This document shows, piece by piece, positions 41,297-53,019 of a stretch of DNA of 64,000 bases (within the stretch, counting starts at the first letter, position 1; the number at the start of each line of letters is the position of its first letter). Location: NCBI GenBank assembly GCA_023014485.1, contig JAJOZX010009054.1:62001-126000 (forward strand), written 5' to 3'. Source of the stretch: Bathynomus jamesi. Its lineage: Eukaryota; Arthropoda; Malacostraca; Isopoda; Cirolanidae. Made by a program: the position numbers and the translations under genes. Under the pieces are notes generated by a model, which made no database searches, was not told the origin of the DNA, and was given only the letters and a program-made list of their open reading frames with translations.

Positions 41297-42296
41297 CACA
41301 TGTAAAAAGACATATATAACTTTTGTTAGACTCCCCTTGCTCATACACATAGACTGGACCTGCGAAGTCTACTCCCACTACATCAAGTGGGGCAGTATAG
41401 ATACACCATTCTCTTGGAAGTGGAGCCACCTTTTCATGATAAGGCTTTGCACTCCAACGCTTGCAAACCACACATTTATGCAAGACCTTTTTTGCTACTT
41501 GTCTAATTTTGGGGATTCAAAAGTGTTGTCTGATCTCTATTATCACTTCTCTAACTCCAGCATGTAACAACTTATGATGCGTATCCAGGATCAAAAGTTC
41601 CACAAAGTGCCCCCCAGAAGGTAGCAAAATTGGATGTCTTTTCTCCTCTGGAAGCCCAGAAAACTGTAGTCTACCTCCTACTCTCAATAAATCCTGATCC
41701 AAAAACATATCCAAACCTTTGAGAGCAGAATGTGTTGGTAGAACCTGTAATGGACTGCTGGTGAACAATTTTCTCTCTTCACCAAATTTTTCCTTCTGCA
41801 CATATACCACCCAGTATTACCTGGCTTGCTGAATCTCCTTGCTGTTCAGAATTCCTTCCCTTCTTCTTTCTTCCTTAATGTTGTCTGTAAATCTATATAC
41901 CCATGCTGTCACTCTTAACAACCTTTTGAGATTGCTAATGTCCTCAAGCCTCAATATGGGGTCCTGCTGCATAACTTGACAACTGTTCACAGTGCATTTT
42001 CTCATCTCACTCACCCATTCTTCCTCAGCCTGACATTCTCCTACAAAAGGCTGATTAGAAGGCCAATTTTCACTTCCAAGTTTTAGTCAATCTGGACCAT
42101 TCCACCACAAACTTGACTGTGCAAGATCTTTCACCGAAATTCCTCGTGTTGGTAAATCAGCTGGGTTTTGTTTGCCTGGACAATGCTTCCATTGCTTTGG
42201 ATCTGTGTGTGCTTGAATTTCCTCCACCCTATTGGCAACAAATGGTTTCCATTTCCTTGCCTGGCTTCTTCACCAGTGTCAAACTATAATGAAGTC
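41297..42296 (-). pseudogene. pol: BEL-3 RNase H end, linker and integrase start
   Basis: Frames at 42014-41817 and 41810-41517 encode the linker (RLEDISNLKRLLRVTAWVYR, QDLLRVGGRLQFSGLPEEKR) and the H2C2 finger; 41483-41297 encodes CVVCKRWSAKPYHEKVAPLP and VVGVDFAGPVYVYE. This copy keeps the G run that BEL-1 lost near 4985. It breaks off at the FB2 edge before the second integrase acid. The first part, up to 42180, mirrors 40081-40197. Confidence 0.83.
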
Positions 42297-42902
42297 TGTT
42301 ATTTTTTATTTTATTGGGTTCAGAATCCCAGCTGAGCCCTGAACGGCCAAGCTCTGAAGGGCCAATTTAACCTACAGCCCAAGTTAAGCTAGACTAAAAA
42401 CTTACGGACTTGGAGGTCCTATTAGGTCCTACCTCAGGGTTGCTGAGTCGATGTGGGCCTACCTTAGGCCTCAGGTGCATAAAATTAAGATAAAAAACAA
42501 AAGGGGCACTATTTAATATTTATGGTCTTTTTTCTAAACCTTGCAACAACAACACAACCTGCACCATTGCACGATGCAACAACCTTGTATCTATACAACC
42601 AAACTGAATTGCAAGAGAGCTCTCTATAAGACCACGCCCTGTAAGTGCCACATTCAACAAACGAGTAGGAAGGACGCGCAGTGCCCCAAAATAATTATGC
42701 CACAAGAGTGCCCAAACAATGATGCCACAAGAGCCCAAAAATGCTAGCTCTAAATTAAGTGAATTTTTCACTAACCTTACAATTATGAGATGGATATATA
42801 CACACCTTAACTTAATATATACAAGCAATGCTGCATAAATCAGTTTAGTCATCATATCGCCTTGGGACAACAATGACTCTTCCTCTGCTAGATTTTCTAA
42901 CA
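42297..42902 (-). repeat. Solo BEL LTR nested in BEL-3 pol (606 bp)
   Basis: The mirror copy of 39475-40080, same length, with the same flanks (AAGTC on one side, GAGTC on the other). Its presence at the same pol position shows that it was there before the duplication. Confidence 0.9.
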
Positions 42903-45900
42903 GAGTCTGTCCAATAATAGTTTGGAATTTCATAAAGGCCCAAAGAGTTTTGCACTGTAACTGCAAGCCGACTAGCAATGACTGCACCCACCAATTCCAA
43001 CTTTGGCATAGAAAGCATTTTCAAAGGTGCTGCTCTGCTCTTTGCAGCAACCAACCTGCAAATTACTTTCTCTTCGAATGTGCCTCTTATATAAATGCAA
43101 GTTGCATAGGCTTCTTCATTCGCATCACAAAAGATGTGCAGCTCCAAACTGTCTGGACTATTGTTCAACTCTCCAAAGTATCATCTTGGGATTTCAATGT
43201 CTCCAAGATGTGCCAATTCTTTGAACCAATATTTTCACTTTCCCATCATATGATCGGGTAACTCTTGGTCCCAACCAAGTCCAATTTCCCAGAGGCTCTG
43301 AAACCAAATTTTTTACTTTGTCACAAATGGCGCCAGGAATCCAAGAGGATCAAAGACCCTCCAAGCCAAACTAAGAGTTGTACGTTCTGTCCACCTTGTT
43401 TCATTCTCAGCCAGCTCTACAAAAGATTTCCCATTGAAGGTAACCAAATCCTCTCCTTGCTGCCAAACAATGTCTAGCATCTTCGTGTCTATGGCCCACA
43501 ACTCCTTAATACCAGAATCCTCAATACTTTCTGCTGCATCAGATCCTACACAGGACTGACTCATAAAGTGCTGTAACTGAGAATGATTGGTCTGCCATTT
43601 TCTAAGCTCCATGCCAGCCTCCCTCATTATAGCTCTGGCCTCCATGAATATCTGTTTAGCCATTTCTGTATTATCCACTGAACACAGCAAATCATCAACA
43701 TAAAATTTTGCTTTATGTGTTCAATAGTATTAGGATAGACTTCAGAATATTTCTTAAAATGGTACTGCATAGTAGCTGCCAACAGAAATGGACTAGAGCT
43801 GAAGCCAAACAACACTGACTTCATTCTTTATGCTTGAACCTTCGGTTCATTTTCCAACAAGTCTTTGGTATCCACCCACAGATACCTTACTGCATCTCTG
43901 ATCTCTGGTTTTAACTTTATCCGCAAAAAGGCTTGCTTCACATCTGCAGTCAATGCTACTGTATCATTGTATCAAACCTAAATCTCAGTAACAAGGAAAA
44001 TAAATCTGCATTTAAATTTGACCCAACATCCAAACAGTTATTCAAGGACACACTACCTTTGTCCTTGGCTGAGTCATCAAAAACTACCCTCAGTTTGGTG
44101 GTAGTTTTGTCTCGCCGTACCACTGCATGGTGTGACAGATAATGTGCCTCCTGGCTCACCAGCTCACCTTGCACCCTTTCAGCATAGCCCTCCTTTACAT
44201 AGCTTAGGATGGCCTCATTGTATTCATTTAACAACTCATTTTTCCTTAGTCTGTGCAATGAAGTCTCAAACCTCCTATTAGCTAGCTGAAGGTTTGAGCT
44301 GGGTTTGCAAGAATCCTACCAAGGGAGGCCACCTTCGTAGCAACCATCTCTAAATCGAATACCTTTTTCAAATTGCTCTAAAATATCACTGTTCACTGTA
44401 CTTGCCTTCTTCTCCTGTTTGTTCTTTATGACAATGGATTCAAGTCCTCAAAGTCTTTCAAATGCCATTCCAAACCATGGCTGTTCTCCTCAATCTTAAC
44501 AAAAAGAGCTTTAACTTCCATTTCATTGCAATAGCTACCATGTAGCATCCAGCCTAGCTTACTCTCAATAGCTACAGGACGACCTTGAGATGTGCGAACA
44601 ATGTTACCAGTGATGAAGTCCCAATAATAGTCAGCTCCAATCAAAAGACTAATATCTTCTGTTCCTTCAAACTTATTATTGCCCAAATTAATTCCTTTAA
44701 CTCGCAATTCTTGGACACATGCCATATCTAAACAAGTAGTGACTGGAGCACAAAGTCCCTCAATCTCTACAGCTTGGACCTTGATAGTGGGACTTTATGG
44801 CAACAACCCCTTAACCAGAACTTCTACGTTCTTAACTTTGGTTCGGTTTTGAACTGAACCCCGAAACCCAAAAATTCTTAAATTTTCCCTCTTCAGTTCT
44901 TTAAACTTCAATTTTCTGGAAATTCTGGTCTTAAATAAAACTACATTGGCTACCACTATCAAACAACACTCTTGCAGTAGCTTCTCCATCATTCCCAATT
45001 AATAATGCTGCAGCTGTTTGCAATAATCCCCCTTTACTTTTACTCCCTTTCATAGTAGTGGCATGTGCCACTGATGTCTCTACTTCTGGGGTACGCTTAC
45101 AAGGAGTGTTTTCACACAATAAAGATTGATGCCGGCCATGGCATTTTTTGCACAAAATTTTAAACTTACAAAACCTTGCTCTGTGACCGTTCAAAAAACA
45201 TTTAAAACATGCTGTGGACTTAATTTCCCTGTCCTTTCTCTCTTCAACAGATAAAGCATCAGCCACTTCACATTTATATGACTTGTGGTTGCCTTCACAA
45301 AATATGCATTCCTTGAACCCCTTTAATTATTTTCAGAGGATGCATATAGAGCTGACACTGTACCTGGGCTATTCCTTTTTGTAGAAATTTTGGTGCTCTG
45401 CCTGCCTTTGTCCTCTTGTTTAACATCCCACTGTGCAAACTCAATTTCCTCTCGTCTTGCTAATTCTGTGCTTAAAAGACTTAACATCTGCTGAAGGGGG
45501 ATGTACACATGTTCTGTAGAGTGCCCCCTACTTAATTCAAGCAAAATTGAGCTAGGCAATTTAGACTCCAGTAAAGTGACCAACATTACACCATACCTTT
45601 CCATTCCTACACCCAAGTTGTCGAGGGACCCAGTTCTAACTTCAAATTCATCATATAACTGCCGTAACTCTTTGACACTATTGGGATTATTAACAGGAGG
45701 TATAGCTAAAAGTTCACGGAGGTGGCTTTTAATTAAGATCTCTGGCTTACCAAACCGTTTCTGTAATATATCCCAAGCCACATTATAATTCGCCTCTGTT
45801 AATGCTATTCCTGCTATTGTCTTTGCTGCCTGCAGTTCTAGACTGAACTGCTGACTGAAAACTGGCTGCCCATCCTTGCCATTCCTGAATACTCCCAGAA

Positions 45901-45939
45901 AATGTTTTGAGTACAAGCCTTGGTAATTGAACTGCAGAT
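42903..45939 (-). pseudogene. pol: BEL-3 gag C-terminus to RNase H
   Basis: The mirror of 36437-39474, with the same order of gag, zinc knuckles, protease, RT and RNase H fragments and the same stops. Private differences include a one-base change in a run near 45330 (frame ends ASSENN here while BEL-2 reads through) and scattered substitutions. It cannot encode a polyprotein. Confidence 0.85.
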
Positions 45940-46771
45940 TAGTGTTGAAAAATAATCGAAACTTTACAAACCGGTTTTTAATCGATCTTTTCTCTTTTTT
46001 TTGAAAACCGGTTTTAACCGGTTATGACCGAAAAGTATAGTAATTTTTAAAAGCCACAATTGAAAGGTACTGACTTTAACTCTTAACAAGCATAGCTTAT
46101 CGCCTATTTTTTGGTCAAAAGAATGCAAAAATGCAGCATCATATGTATGCATATGAATAAGAAAATGACAACTTTGACATATTTTATTTTAGCCAAAATA
46201 ATACATTATTCAAACAATTTAGATTTGAAATAATTTTTTAAAATAAAACATCTATGCTTAGAAAGAAATAAACTTCTTTTTGTAAAAAAATTATAAAGAA
46301 TAAAAATAAAATTATCTCTATTTTGGAGAAAACATTGAAATAAATTTTTTTAATAAAAAAAACTTTACCTAGAAAACAGAAAATTGACTCTTCGTGTAAG
46401 AAAAAATATATAAATTAATTTAGATTTTATCCCTAGTTTGGAAATGACATCTTAAGAAACAAAGGGCATTAAGGGTCTTATACTGCGAATAGGGCTTTAT
46501 TCGACTGACTCTACACTACAGTCTACATCTACATGATGAGACAAACTGAAGATCGAGTTGCCAGATAGGCAAAAATTATACTGAAGAGCAGTTGCCAGTT
46601 TGTCACAATTTAACTTAATAGGTAATGTATTCGAAGTTATTTTTTGTGCGCTGTAGCACGTAGCTGCACGTTCGCGCAAGTTTGAGCCAAATAAAAATCA
46701 ATCGTTAAAACCGGTTTTTTCTTTCGGTTTTCGATTTTTAGGGGAATTTTACAAACCGGTTTTCAACACTA
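45940..46771. mobile_element. hAT-like MITE with TAGTGTTGAAAA ends (832 bp), right arm
   Basis: The mirror of 35639-36436, with the 8-bp flanks CTGCAGAT on both sides (45932-45939 and 46772-46779). A private stretch of about 34 bases near 46395-46430 accounts for the length difference. Confidence 0.9.
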
Positions 46772-47139
46772 CTGCAGATCCGTTAACCTTAATTTCACAA
46801 ACACCGTTTGTTGAGGGCTGTCTCATTATTAGACCTGGTCTCTAATTGTACTCAGCTGCTAACCTCTTTTGCTCTGTAGCATACTTTAATTATGTCATCA
46901 ATAATCTGTTCAAAGTAAATTATGCCATTTTCTCTTTCATCATCTTCTATAAGATCCTCAATTTTAACATTTACTTCGCTTAGAGCAACCTTTTTAGTTT
47001 CTAATATGGAAAGCTGCGCAGTCACTAAGCTTAAATCCTCTTGCTCTATGGCAGAATCTATAGTGGCAATGATCTTTGTAATTAGACCTTTGTAGGCGCT
47101 TCTCCTTTTTCTAAACTTGTTCAATTTAGCTGCACTCAT
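46772..47139 (-). pseudogene. gag: BEL-3 gag N-terminus
   Basis: It begins MSAAKLNKFRKRRSAYK at about 47139 and stops at the same TGA as BEL-2 (about 46852). It matches BEL-1 gag with a few substitutions. The leader with the 112-bp-type unit lies at 47140-47571. Confidence 0.83.
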
Positions 47140-47571
47140 CTTCAATTCAAATAACAATTGGGCTCAATGCCAAATAAGCTGAATTAGCAAAAATACTTAA
47201 CCAAACTGATCAAACTCAAATTTTGCATTTTTTCATATAAACTTAATTAATTGCTTGGTTGGGGTACTGACCAACCACCAGTATGGAATACCAAATTTTC
47301 CACCCAAGTAACTGGCGCACTGAAGTCTGCAACCTTCGCCTACGAACAATAAAACCAAAATTAACCAAACCGGTAAAAATGTAGGCCCAAAACAACGACA
47401 GACTAGCGGCCAAGTTTCGCAATTGGGCGACCAAACTTTCTACCCTGGAACCTTAACTCAATTATGCTCAACCCGTCCAGGCCTAACTTGGGCTACAATT
47501 TGCACAATCAGAACTTTGCCGAAAAATAGTCACTGACTCAGTCTTGGGCTAGAATCCGGTTCGAAGGACCA

Positions 47572-48051
47572 TGTTATTTTATTTTATTTGTCTTGATTGG
47601 GTTCGGAATCCCAGCTGAGCCCTGAACGGCCAAGCTCTGATGGGTTACTCTAACCTCCAGCCGAAGTTAAGCTAGACTAAACAAACTTACGAACTTGGAG
47701 GTCCTATTAGGTCCTACCTCAGGGTTGCTGACTCGATGTGGGCCTACCTTAGGCCTCAGTTGCATAAAATTAAGAAAAAAAGCAAAAGGGGCACTATTTA
47801 TGGTCTTCTTTCTAAACCTTGTAACAACAATCCATTGCACGATGTAACAATCTTGTATCTAAACAACCAAACTGAATTGCAAGAGAGCTCTCTATAAGAC
47901 CACTCCCTCTAAGTGCCGCATTCAACAAATGAGTAGAAAGGCGCCAGTGCCCCAAAAAAATGATGCCACAAGAGTACCCAAACAATGATGCCACAAGAGC
48001 CCCAAAATGCTAGCTCTAAATTAAGTGAATTTTTCACTAACCTTACAATTA

Positions 48052-48129
<78 letters not shown>

Positions 48130-48239
48130 TGTGTGTGTACACTTTAACTTAATATATACAAGCAATGCTGCATCAATCAGCTTAGTCATCATATCGCCTT
48201 GGGACAACAGTGGCTCCTCCTCTTCTAGCTTTTCTAACA
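47572..48239 (-). repeat. BEL-3 5' LTR (668 bp) with (TA)n(TG)n tract
   Basis: TGTTAGAAAAGC at 48239 to AAAATAACA at 47572 on the minus strand. The microsatellite (48054-48138) is TA repeats followed by TG repeats; it is the uninterrupted counterpart of the site that holds about 12.8 kb in the left arm. Confidence 0.92.
48054..48138. repeat. (TA)n(TG)n microsatellite
   Basis: Pure TA followed by TG repeats inside the BEL-3 LTR. Confidence 0.97.
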
Positions 48240-48358
48240 GACATATAATCAGTTTGCTTGTTATGTACACAAAAAACATTCATAATAAAATATTGAGTAA
48301 ACAGGGGGCCCATATACCAATCTTTCCCCGGGCCCGTGGCAGCTATCGCCGACCCTGG
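48240..48358. mobile_element. hAT end fragment (CAGGGTCGGCG), right arm
   Basis: The mirror of 21287-21405; CAGGGTCGGCGATAGCTGCC is on the minus strand. Confidence 0.55.
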
Positions 48359-48917
48359 GTAAGAGGATAGTAGTGTGAAAGATTGTGGTGAGTAGACAGA
48401 TTGAGGAACTGAGTTTTCTCTGCCCCAATCAGATATTGCAGAAAGATCAGAGGTCAGGTGTTCCATAGCCATCCTACACGAATCATGAAGTGACTGTGAG
48501 GGACGCTTTGGGAAGCGGGTGGAGAAGTGAAGAGTGGAATCATCGGCATAGGAGTGAATAGAACAAGAGGTGCGAATTAAAAGATCATTAATAAATAAAA
48601 GGAAAAGAGTGGATGACAGGACAAAACCCTGAGGAACACCACTGGTAATAGTTTTAGGAGAAGAACAGTGGCCATCTGCAATCGCAGCTATAGATCAGCC
48701 ACAAAGGAAATTAGAGATGAAGGCACAGATAAAAGAATAGAAACCAAAGGAGAACAGTTTGAAAATTAAAGATTTGTTTAACCCTTTACTGCCCAAATAT
48801 TTTGTAGGGTTAAGTTATGAATGCGTGTATTTGAAAGGTTATAAATCTGTCCTTTTTGGCAGTAAAGCGATAATAGCAAAAGTTTCACCGAAATCTCGAA
48901 AGGAGGATGACCAAGAG

Positions 48918-49772
48918 TCAGAGAGTTTTCTCTGGCAAGAAGATCGCCAGTAGAGCGTCCCTTGTGGAACCCTTATTGATAAGCTGAAAGAAGATTGTGA
49001 GGAGAGAGGTGTTTAAGAATCTTCTTAGTAAGGATAGATTAAAAAATTTGGAAAGGCAAGAAATAAAATCAGTTGAACGACAGTTGGAGGGTTGAGAGCG
49101 GTCACCCTTCTTTGGGACAGGCTGAATGAAAGCGAACTTCCAGCAGGAAGGAAAAGTACCAGATGAAAGACAAAGACGAAAGAATTTGCCTATGTTGGGT
49201 GTCAGCACAGAAGCACAGTTCTTAAGAACAACAGGAGGGAGCACTCTCAGGACGGTACGTCTTCCTAGAGTTGAGCCCAGATAAGGCAGAAAAAACATCT
49301 TTAGAAGAGATTCTAATTTCAGACATAATAAAGTCAGAGGGAGAAGGAGATGGAAGAACAGTACCGGAATCGTCCAGAATTGAATTATAAGCGGAAGTTT
49401 GAGAGAAGAGTCAGGAGATGAGACGGGAACTGAGCCGTCGGAATGGAAAAGAGGGGGAAAAGAAGAGTAAGTAAAGTTGTTGAAGAGGTTCTTAGCTAGA
49501 TGCCAGAAAGAGCGAGAAGAATTAGAATTGGATAGATTTTCACATTTTTGTCGGATGAAGGAATTTTTGGCGAGTCGAAGAACAGATTTTGCACGATTCT
49601 GGGCAGAAATATAAGCTGAGTGAGAATCAGGAGTTGGATAGCGATGGTACCTTCTGAAAGTCTCCTCTTTGTTGCGGATAGCATTAGAAAAAGTAAAGTT
49701 AAACCCAGGTCTTTTTGCATTAGTAGTAGGAATAGAATATGGAATGTATGCCTCCATGCCCGAGAGAATCAC
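48918..49772 (-). pseudogene. Jockey-like reverse transcriptase fragment (right arm)
   Basis: The mirror of the frame at 19872-20726. By eye the two 284-residue translations differ at eight positions (for example PNTN to PTTN, FTSSS to FTYSS, NYRPT to NCRST). Both share the internal out-of-frame stretch, so that damage predates the duplication. Confidence 0.8.
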
Positions 49773-50346
49773 CTCCGTGATGCGCTCAGCAACTCGGGAG
49801 GGCCCTGGCTACGGAAGCTGTAATCATTCCACAGGAAATCACAGAAGTACTGCCTAAGGGCCTCCCAATCAGCGGCGTCGAAGTGCCAAAGGCACCTCCT
49901 CTTGGGAGGATCCAAAGGCAGAATTGGAGCGATAGGACAGGAGACAGATATAAGATTGTGGTCAGAGGATCCCAACAGAGAAAAAGTTTCACAGAGTAAG
50001 AAGAAGGATGAGAGGTAAGAAATAAATCCGGAATGTTAGGCCAATCTCCAAGGCGATCGGGGATGTGAGTAGGGTGCTGTACAGTCTGCTCTAGGTCATT
50101 TAGGATAGCAAAGTTGTAAGCTAGTTCATGAGGGATGTCAGTGAAATGGGAGGAAAGCCAAAGGTGGTGGTCAGGGCCGGATTAAGACCTTTAGAGGCCC
50201 TAAGCACTTAAAAGATTTTGGTGCCCCATATATATGTAATTCAAAATATAAACAAAAATAAACCATAAAATAAAATTTTATTTTTTGAAATGAAACAAAA
50301 CTTACAGTAAGATGGAAAATAATGTTTATTTTTGTATACTTCCACT

Positions 50347-53013
50347 TCATTTATATTTGAAAAGTTTTCTCCTACTTTTTTTAATTGCAAAGTCTTTGAT
50401 CAGATCCTCAAAACTAATCTTACGTAACACATCTGCTTCTATACTTAGTAGAGATAAGGCATCCAGCCTGCCTTGTTGCATAGTTGTTCTGTTGGTATTT
50501 TTAATATACTTCAACTGAGAAAATGAACGCTCAGCTGAGCAATTTGTGACCATTAATGTTAAAAATATACGAAAGGCAATTTCTACATTTGGGAAGGCAC
50601 ACTCAATATTGTCTTCTACAATTATTTTATAAAGTTCAGCATGACTGAATCTTGTTTTTACATTTTTTTTTGCACTGAACTTATGGCACACATATGAGTG
50701 AAACTGCTGAAGCTCAGCAGAGAAATTAGTGTTCAAGTCCTCTGGGTAAGCATCAATCATCTTTTTACAACCCTGAGAATACCTTTCAATTTCAGTAGAT
50801 GATGAAGTGGTGACATTATGTGGCACATCACTTAGAAAAGAAAATCTCTCTGCTATTTCTTTGTATATCTCTCCTCTTCTTCTCATCTCAGTTTCAAGTT
50901 TGTCAACAATCGTGTAAAAGGTGGTGATAAGAAATTTATCTCTGGCATTCAGATATACTTCTGGTGCATCTCCGTCATTGGGTACCTTCTTTCTGATACG
51001 TTTGCGAGTTTGAGCTGCCTTGTAATCAACATCTGGTAGCATTTCCTTTGTAGCTGCTTCATATCTTTCAAATTCATCTCGTGAAGTGCACAGTTGGTCA
51101 GCTAATGATCCATACAGATCTGCACATGTTTTTAAGTTCACATTCTTATTCTGTAGAACTTTGCTTACTCTATGAAAATTTTGCAAAATCTCATCCCAAA
51201 AATTCAACATAAAAACGAATTCTAGCTCTTGCATCTTATTTGCAATATTATTTGCTTCTCTTCTAGTGTCTCCCTTTTGTGACTGGTCTTCAGCTATACA
51301 TTCTAACGCTTCTAAAATTTTAAGGAAAGATTTCAAAATTGCTGCTGTTGCCATAGCATGTGCCTCCCATCTGGTATCAGAGAGGGATTTTAAGACACTT
51401 TCATTTCCAATACAACCTTTAAGAATTTCCCACCTGCTGGTTGAGGCTAAAAAAAAGGTATAGAGCAACTGCACTGTAGAGAAGAAATTAACCGCCTCTT
51501 GACAGCAGTCAACAGCACTTCGGCCTACCAGATTTAGTGAATGGGCTGCACAGGGCACATATATAGCAAACTTGTTTGTTTCTAAAATTTTTTGCTGCAT
51601 CCCCTTATAACGCCCAGACATGTTGGCAGCGTTGTCGTAAGATTGACCCCTACATTTTGAAAAGTTTAGCTTACAAACTTCACGTAAGTACTGCAACACC
51701 TGATTTGCCATTTCCTCACCAGTATGGCTTTTCATTTTCAGAAAGGTTAAAAAGCGTTCAATAGGCTGTCCATCTTTTAAGTACCTAAGTACAACACTTA
51801 ACTGATCGATATGTGATAGATCTGGTGTTGAATCAACTGACAAACTAAAATAACCAGAAGATTTTACTTCGTCAACAATGAGTGCGTGGACCTTTTGAGC
51901 CATTAGTTGAATGAGTTCCTCACAGGTGGTTTTGGACAGGTAAGAAGGATTTCCTTTGCCAGAATTTCCATATTTCAAAATGTGACCTGCTAAAAATGGA
52001 TCAAACCGGCTTATGAGCTCAAGCAGCCCTAAAAAATTCCCATTCTGCAATGATCCAAATCTTTCTTCTGTTCCTCGAAAAGACAAGCCACGTTCAGCTA
52101 ACGTACAAATAACAGCTATGACACGCCTCAAGACATGTTCCCAGTAATCACACTCTTCCTGAATTTGTTTTTCCAACTGTTGTCCCAACCCCGCACCTTG
52201 TCTGCGAGTTAAGTATGTTAGCATAGAGTCTCGGTGAGTAGTGCTTTTTTCATGATGATCAATTACAATAGTATTTCGCCAGTCACTGAACCCTTCTCTT
52301 ATAACAAAATGTGAGACATTTTTAGGAGCAAACAGTTTACAAACATAACAGTAAACTGATCCTGTTGATGGTGAATACAATAACCACTCTCTCTTGTATT
52401 TCTCACCATTGGCTTTTGTCCCAACGAAAAGTTTTTGTGAACAGTATCTTGCTGGTTTGCCACTACTGAAATGCCGGTAAGACTTGTCAAATGGCCCATT
52501 GTGGTGTTGACAGTCACTGGGTCCACAAGCAATCCAATAAGCCACATCATCAGCAGAGAAATCAAGCCACAACCCTGGATCTTTTGCTATATTTACTTCA
52601 TCTTCTGCAGACTGATTCATTTCACCACCATCACCATGGTCCACTAAACTTTCATTTTCAGCAATTATTTCAACCCCAGAATGTCTTGTAAAGCAACTTG
52701 AATCAACATTTGCAGTAGAGGTATCAAGAGAATTTACAGGCAAAGTGAGATCAGTAGTGAGACATGTGGTAGATGAACCTGCTTGTGACACCTCGGTGAT
52801 TCCAACGTCATCATATTTTGATTTTGAAGTGATCAAAGTGGTATTTGTGTCCACTTCTGATGACGGAGATTGGTTTTGATTCAGAATCGGTATATCATGT
52901 TGACGTTGTGGTCGTGGAACTTGTGTGAAGAAATCAGTCAGCTTTGCAGTCTTGGACTCTAAATCCAAAGTCTTCTTTTTTCTCTTTTGATAGTTTTCGC
53001 TTTTGTGCACCAC
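50347..53013 (-). CDS. hAT transposase, ZMYM1-like type, 888-codon ORF
   Basis: The protein cuts and pastes the surrounding element. In order: a TTF-type zinc-finger region (about residues 170-270, with SSGKPARYCSQKLF and SVYCYVCKLFAP), a DUF4371-like core (FSLSVDSTPDLSHIDQLSVV, CRGQSYDNAANMSGRYKG, YVPCAAHSLNLVG) and a C-terminal dimerisation region (VTNCSAERSFSQLKYIK). Acids of DSTPD, YDN and AERSF are present as in active hAT enzymes. The first 12 or so residues look out of frame: an ATG at about 53031 opens MKRVQLSGAQKRKLSK in the alternative frame, the usual start of this family, and that frame meets the ORF at an A6 run near 52975. So a one- or two-base slip at the N-terminus is likely. 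No intron is seen. Confidence 0.9.
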   Translation of the reverse strand: MVHKSENYQKRKKKTLDLESKTAKLTDFFTQVPRPQRQHDIPILNQNQSPSSEVDTNTTLITSKSKYDDVGITEVSQAGSSTTCLTTDLTLPVNSLDTSTANVDSSCFTRHSGVEIIAENESLVDHGDGGEMNQSAEDEVNIAKDPGLWLDFSADDVAYWIACGPSDCQHHNGPFDKSYRHFSSGKPARYCSQKLFVGTKANGEKYKREWLLYSPSTGSVYCYVCKLFAPKNVSHFVIREGFSDWRNTIVIDHHEKSTTHRDSMLTYLTRRQGAGLGQQLEKQIQEECDYWEHVLRRVIAVICTLAERGLSFRGTEERFGSLQNGNFLGLLELISRFDPFLAGHILKYGNSGKGNPSYLSKTTCEELIQLMAQKVHALIVDEVKSSGYFSLSVDSTPDLSHIDQLSVVLRYLKDGQPIERFLTFLKMKSHTGEEMANQVLQYLREVCKLNFSKCRGQSYDNAANMSGRYKGMQQKILETNKFAIYVPCAAHSLNLVGRSAVDCCQEAVNFFSTVQLLYTFFLASTSRWEILKGCIGNESVLKSLSDTRWEAHAMATAAILKSFLKILEALECIAEDQSQKGDTRREANNIANKMQELEFVFMLNFWDEILQNFHRVSKVLQNKNVNLKTCADLYGSLADQLCTSRDEFERYEAATKEMLPDVDYKAAQTRKRIRKKVPNDGDAPEVYLNARDKFLITTFYTIVDKLETEMRRRGEIYKEIAERFSFLSDVPHNVTTSSSTEIERYSQGCKKMIDAYPEDLNTNFSAELQQFHSYVCHKFSAKKNVKTRFSHAELYKIIVEDNIECAFPNVEIAFRIFLTLMVTNCSAERSFSQLKYIKNTNRTTMQQGRLDALSLLSIEADVLRKISFEDLIKDFAIKKSRRKLFKYK

Positions 53014-53019
53014 TTAACT

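Larger units (their letters stand above)
41291..48239 (-). mobile_element. BEL-3, inverted twin of BEL-2 (right arm)
   Basis: On the minus strand: 5' LTR 48239-47572, leader, gag with nested MITE, pol with nested solo LTR, ending near 41297 inside the integrase. From 42180 outward it mirrors BEL-2 including shared stops, the gag deletion and both nested insertions. It extends about 0.9 kb further into pol than BEL-2 (to VYVYEQGESNKSYICLFTC). It has no 3' LTR. Confidence 0.9.

Noticed and set aside
50312..50518. Short plus-strand frames opposite the hAT transposase
   Set aside because: They lie antisense to a long, conserved coding frame and show no features of their own.
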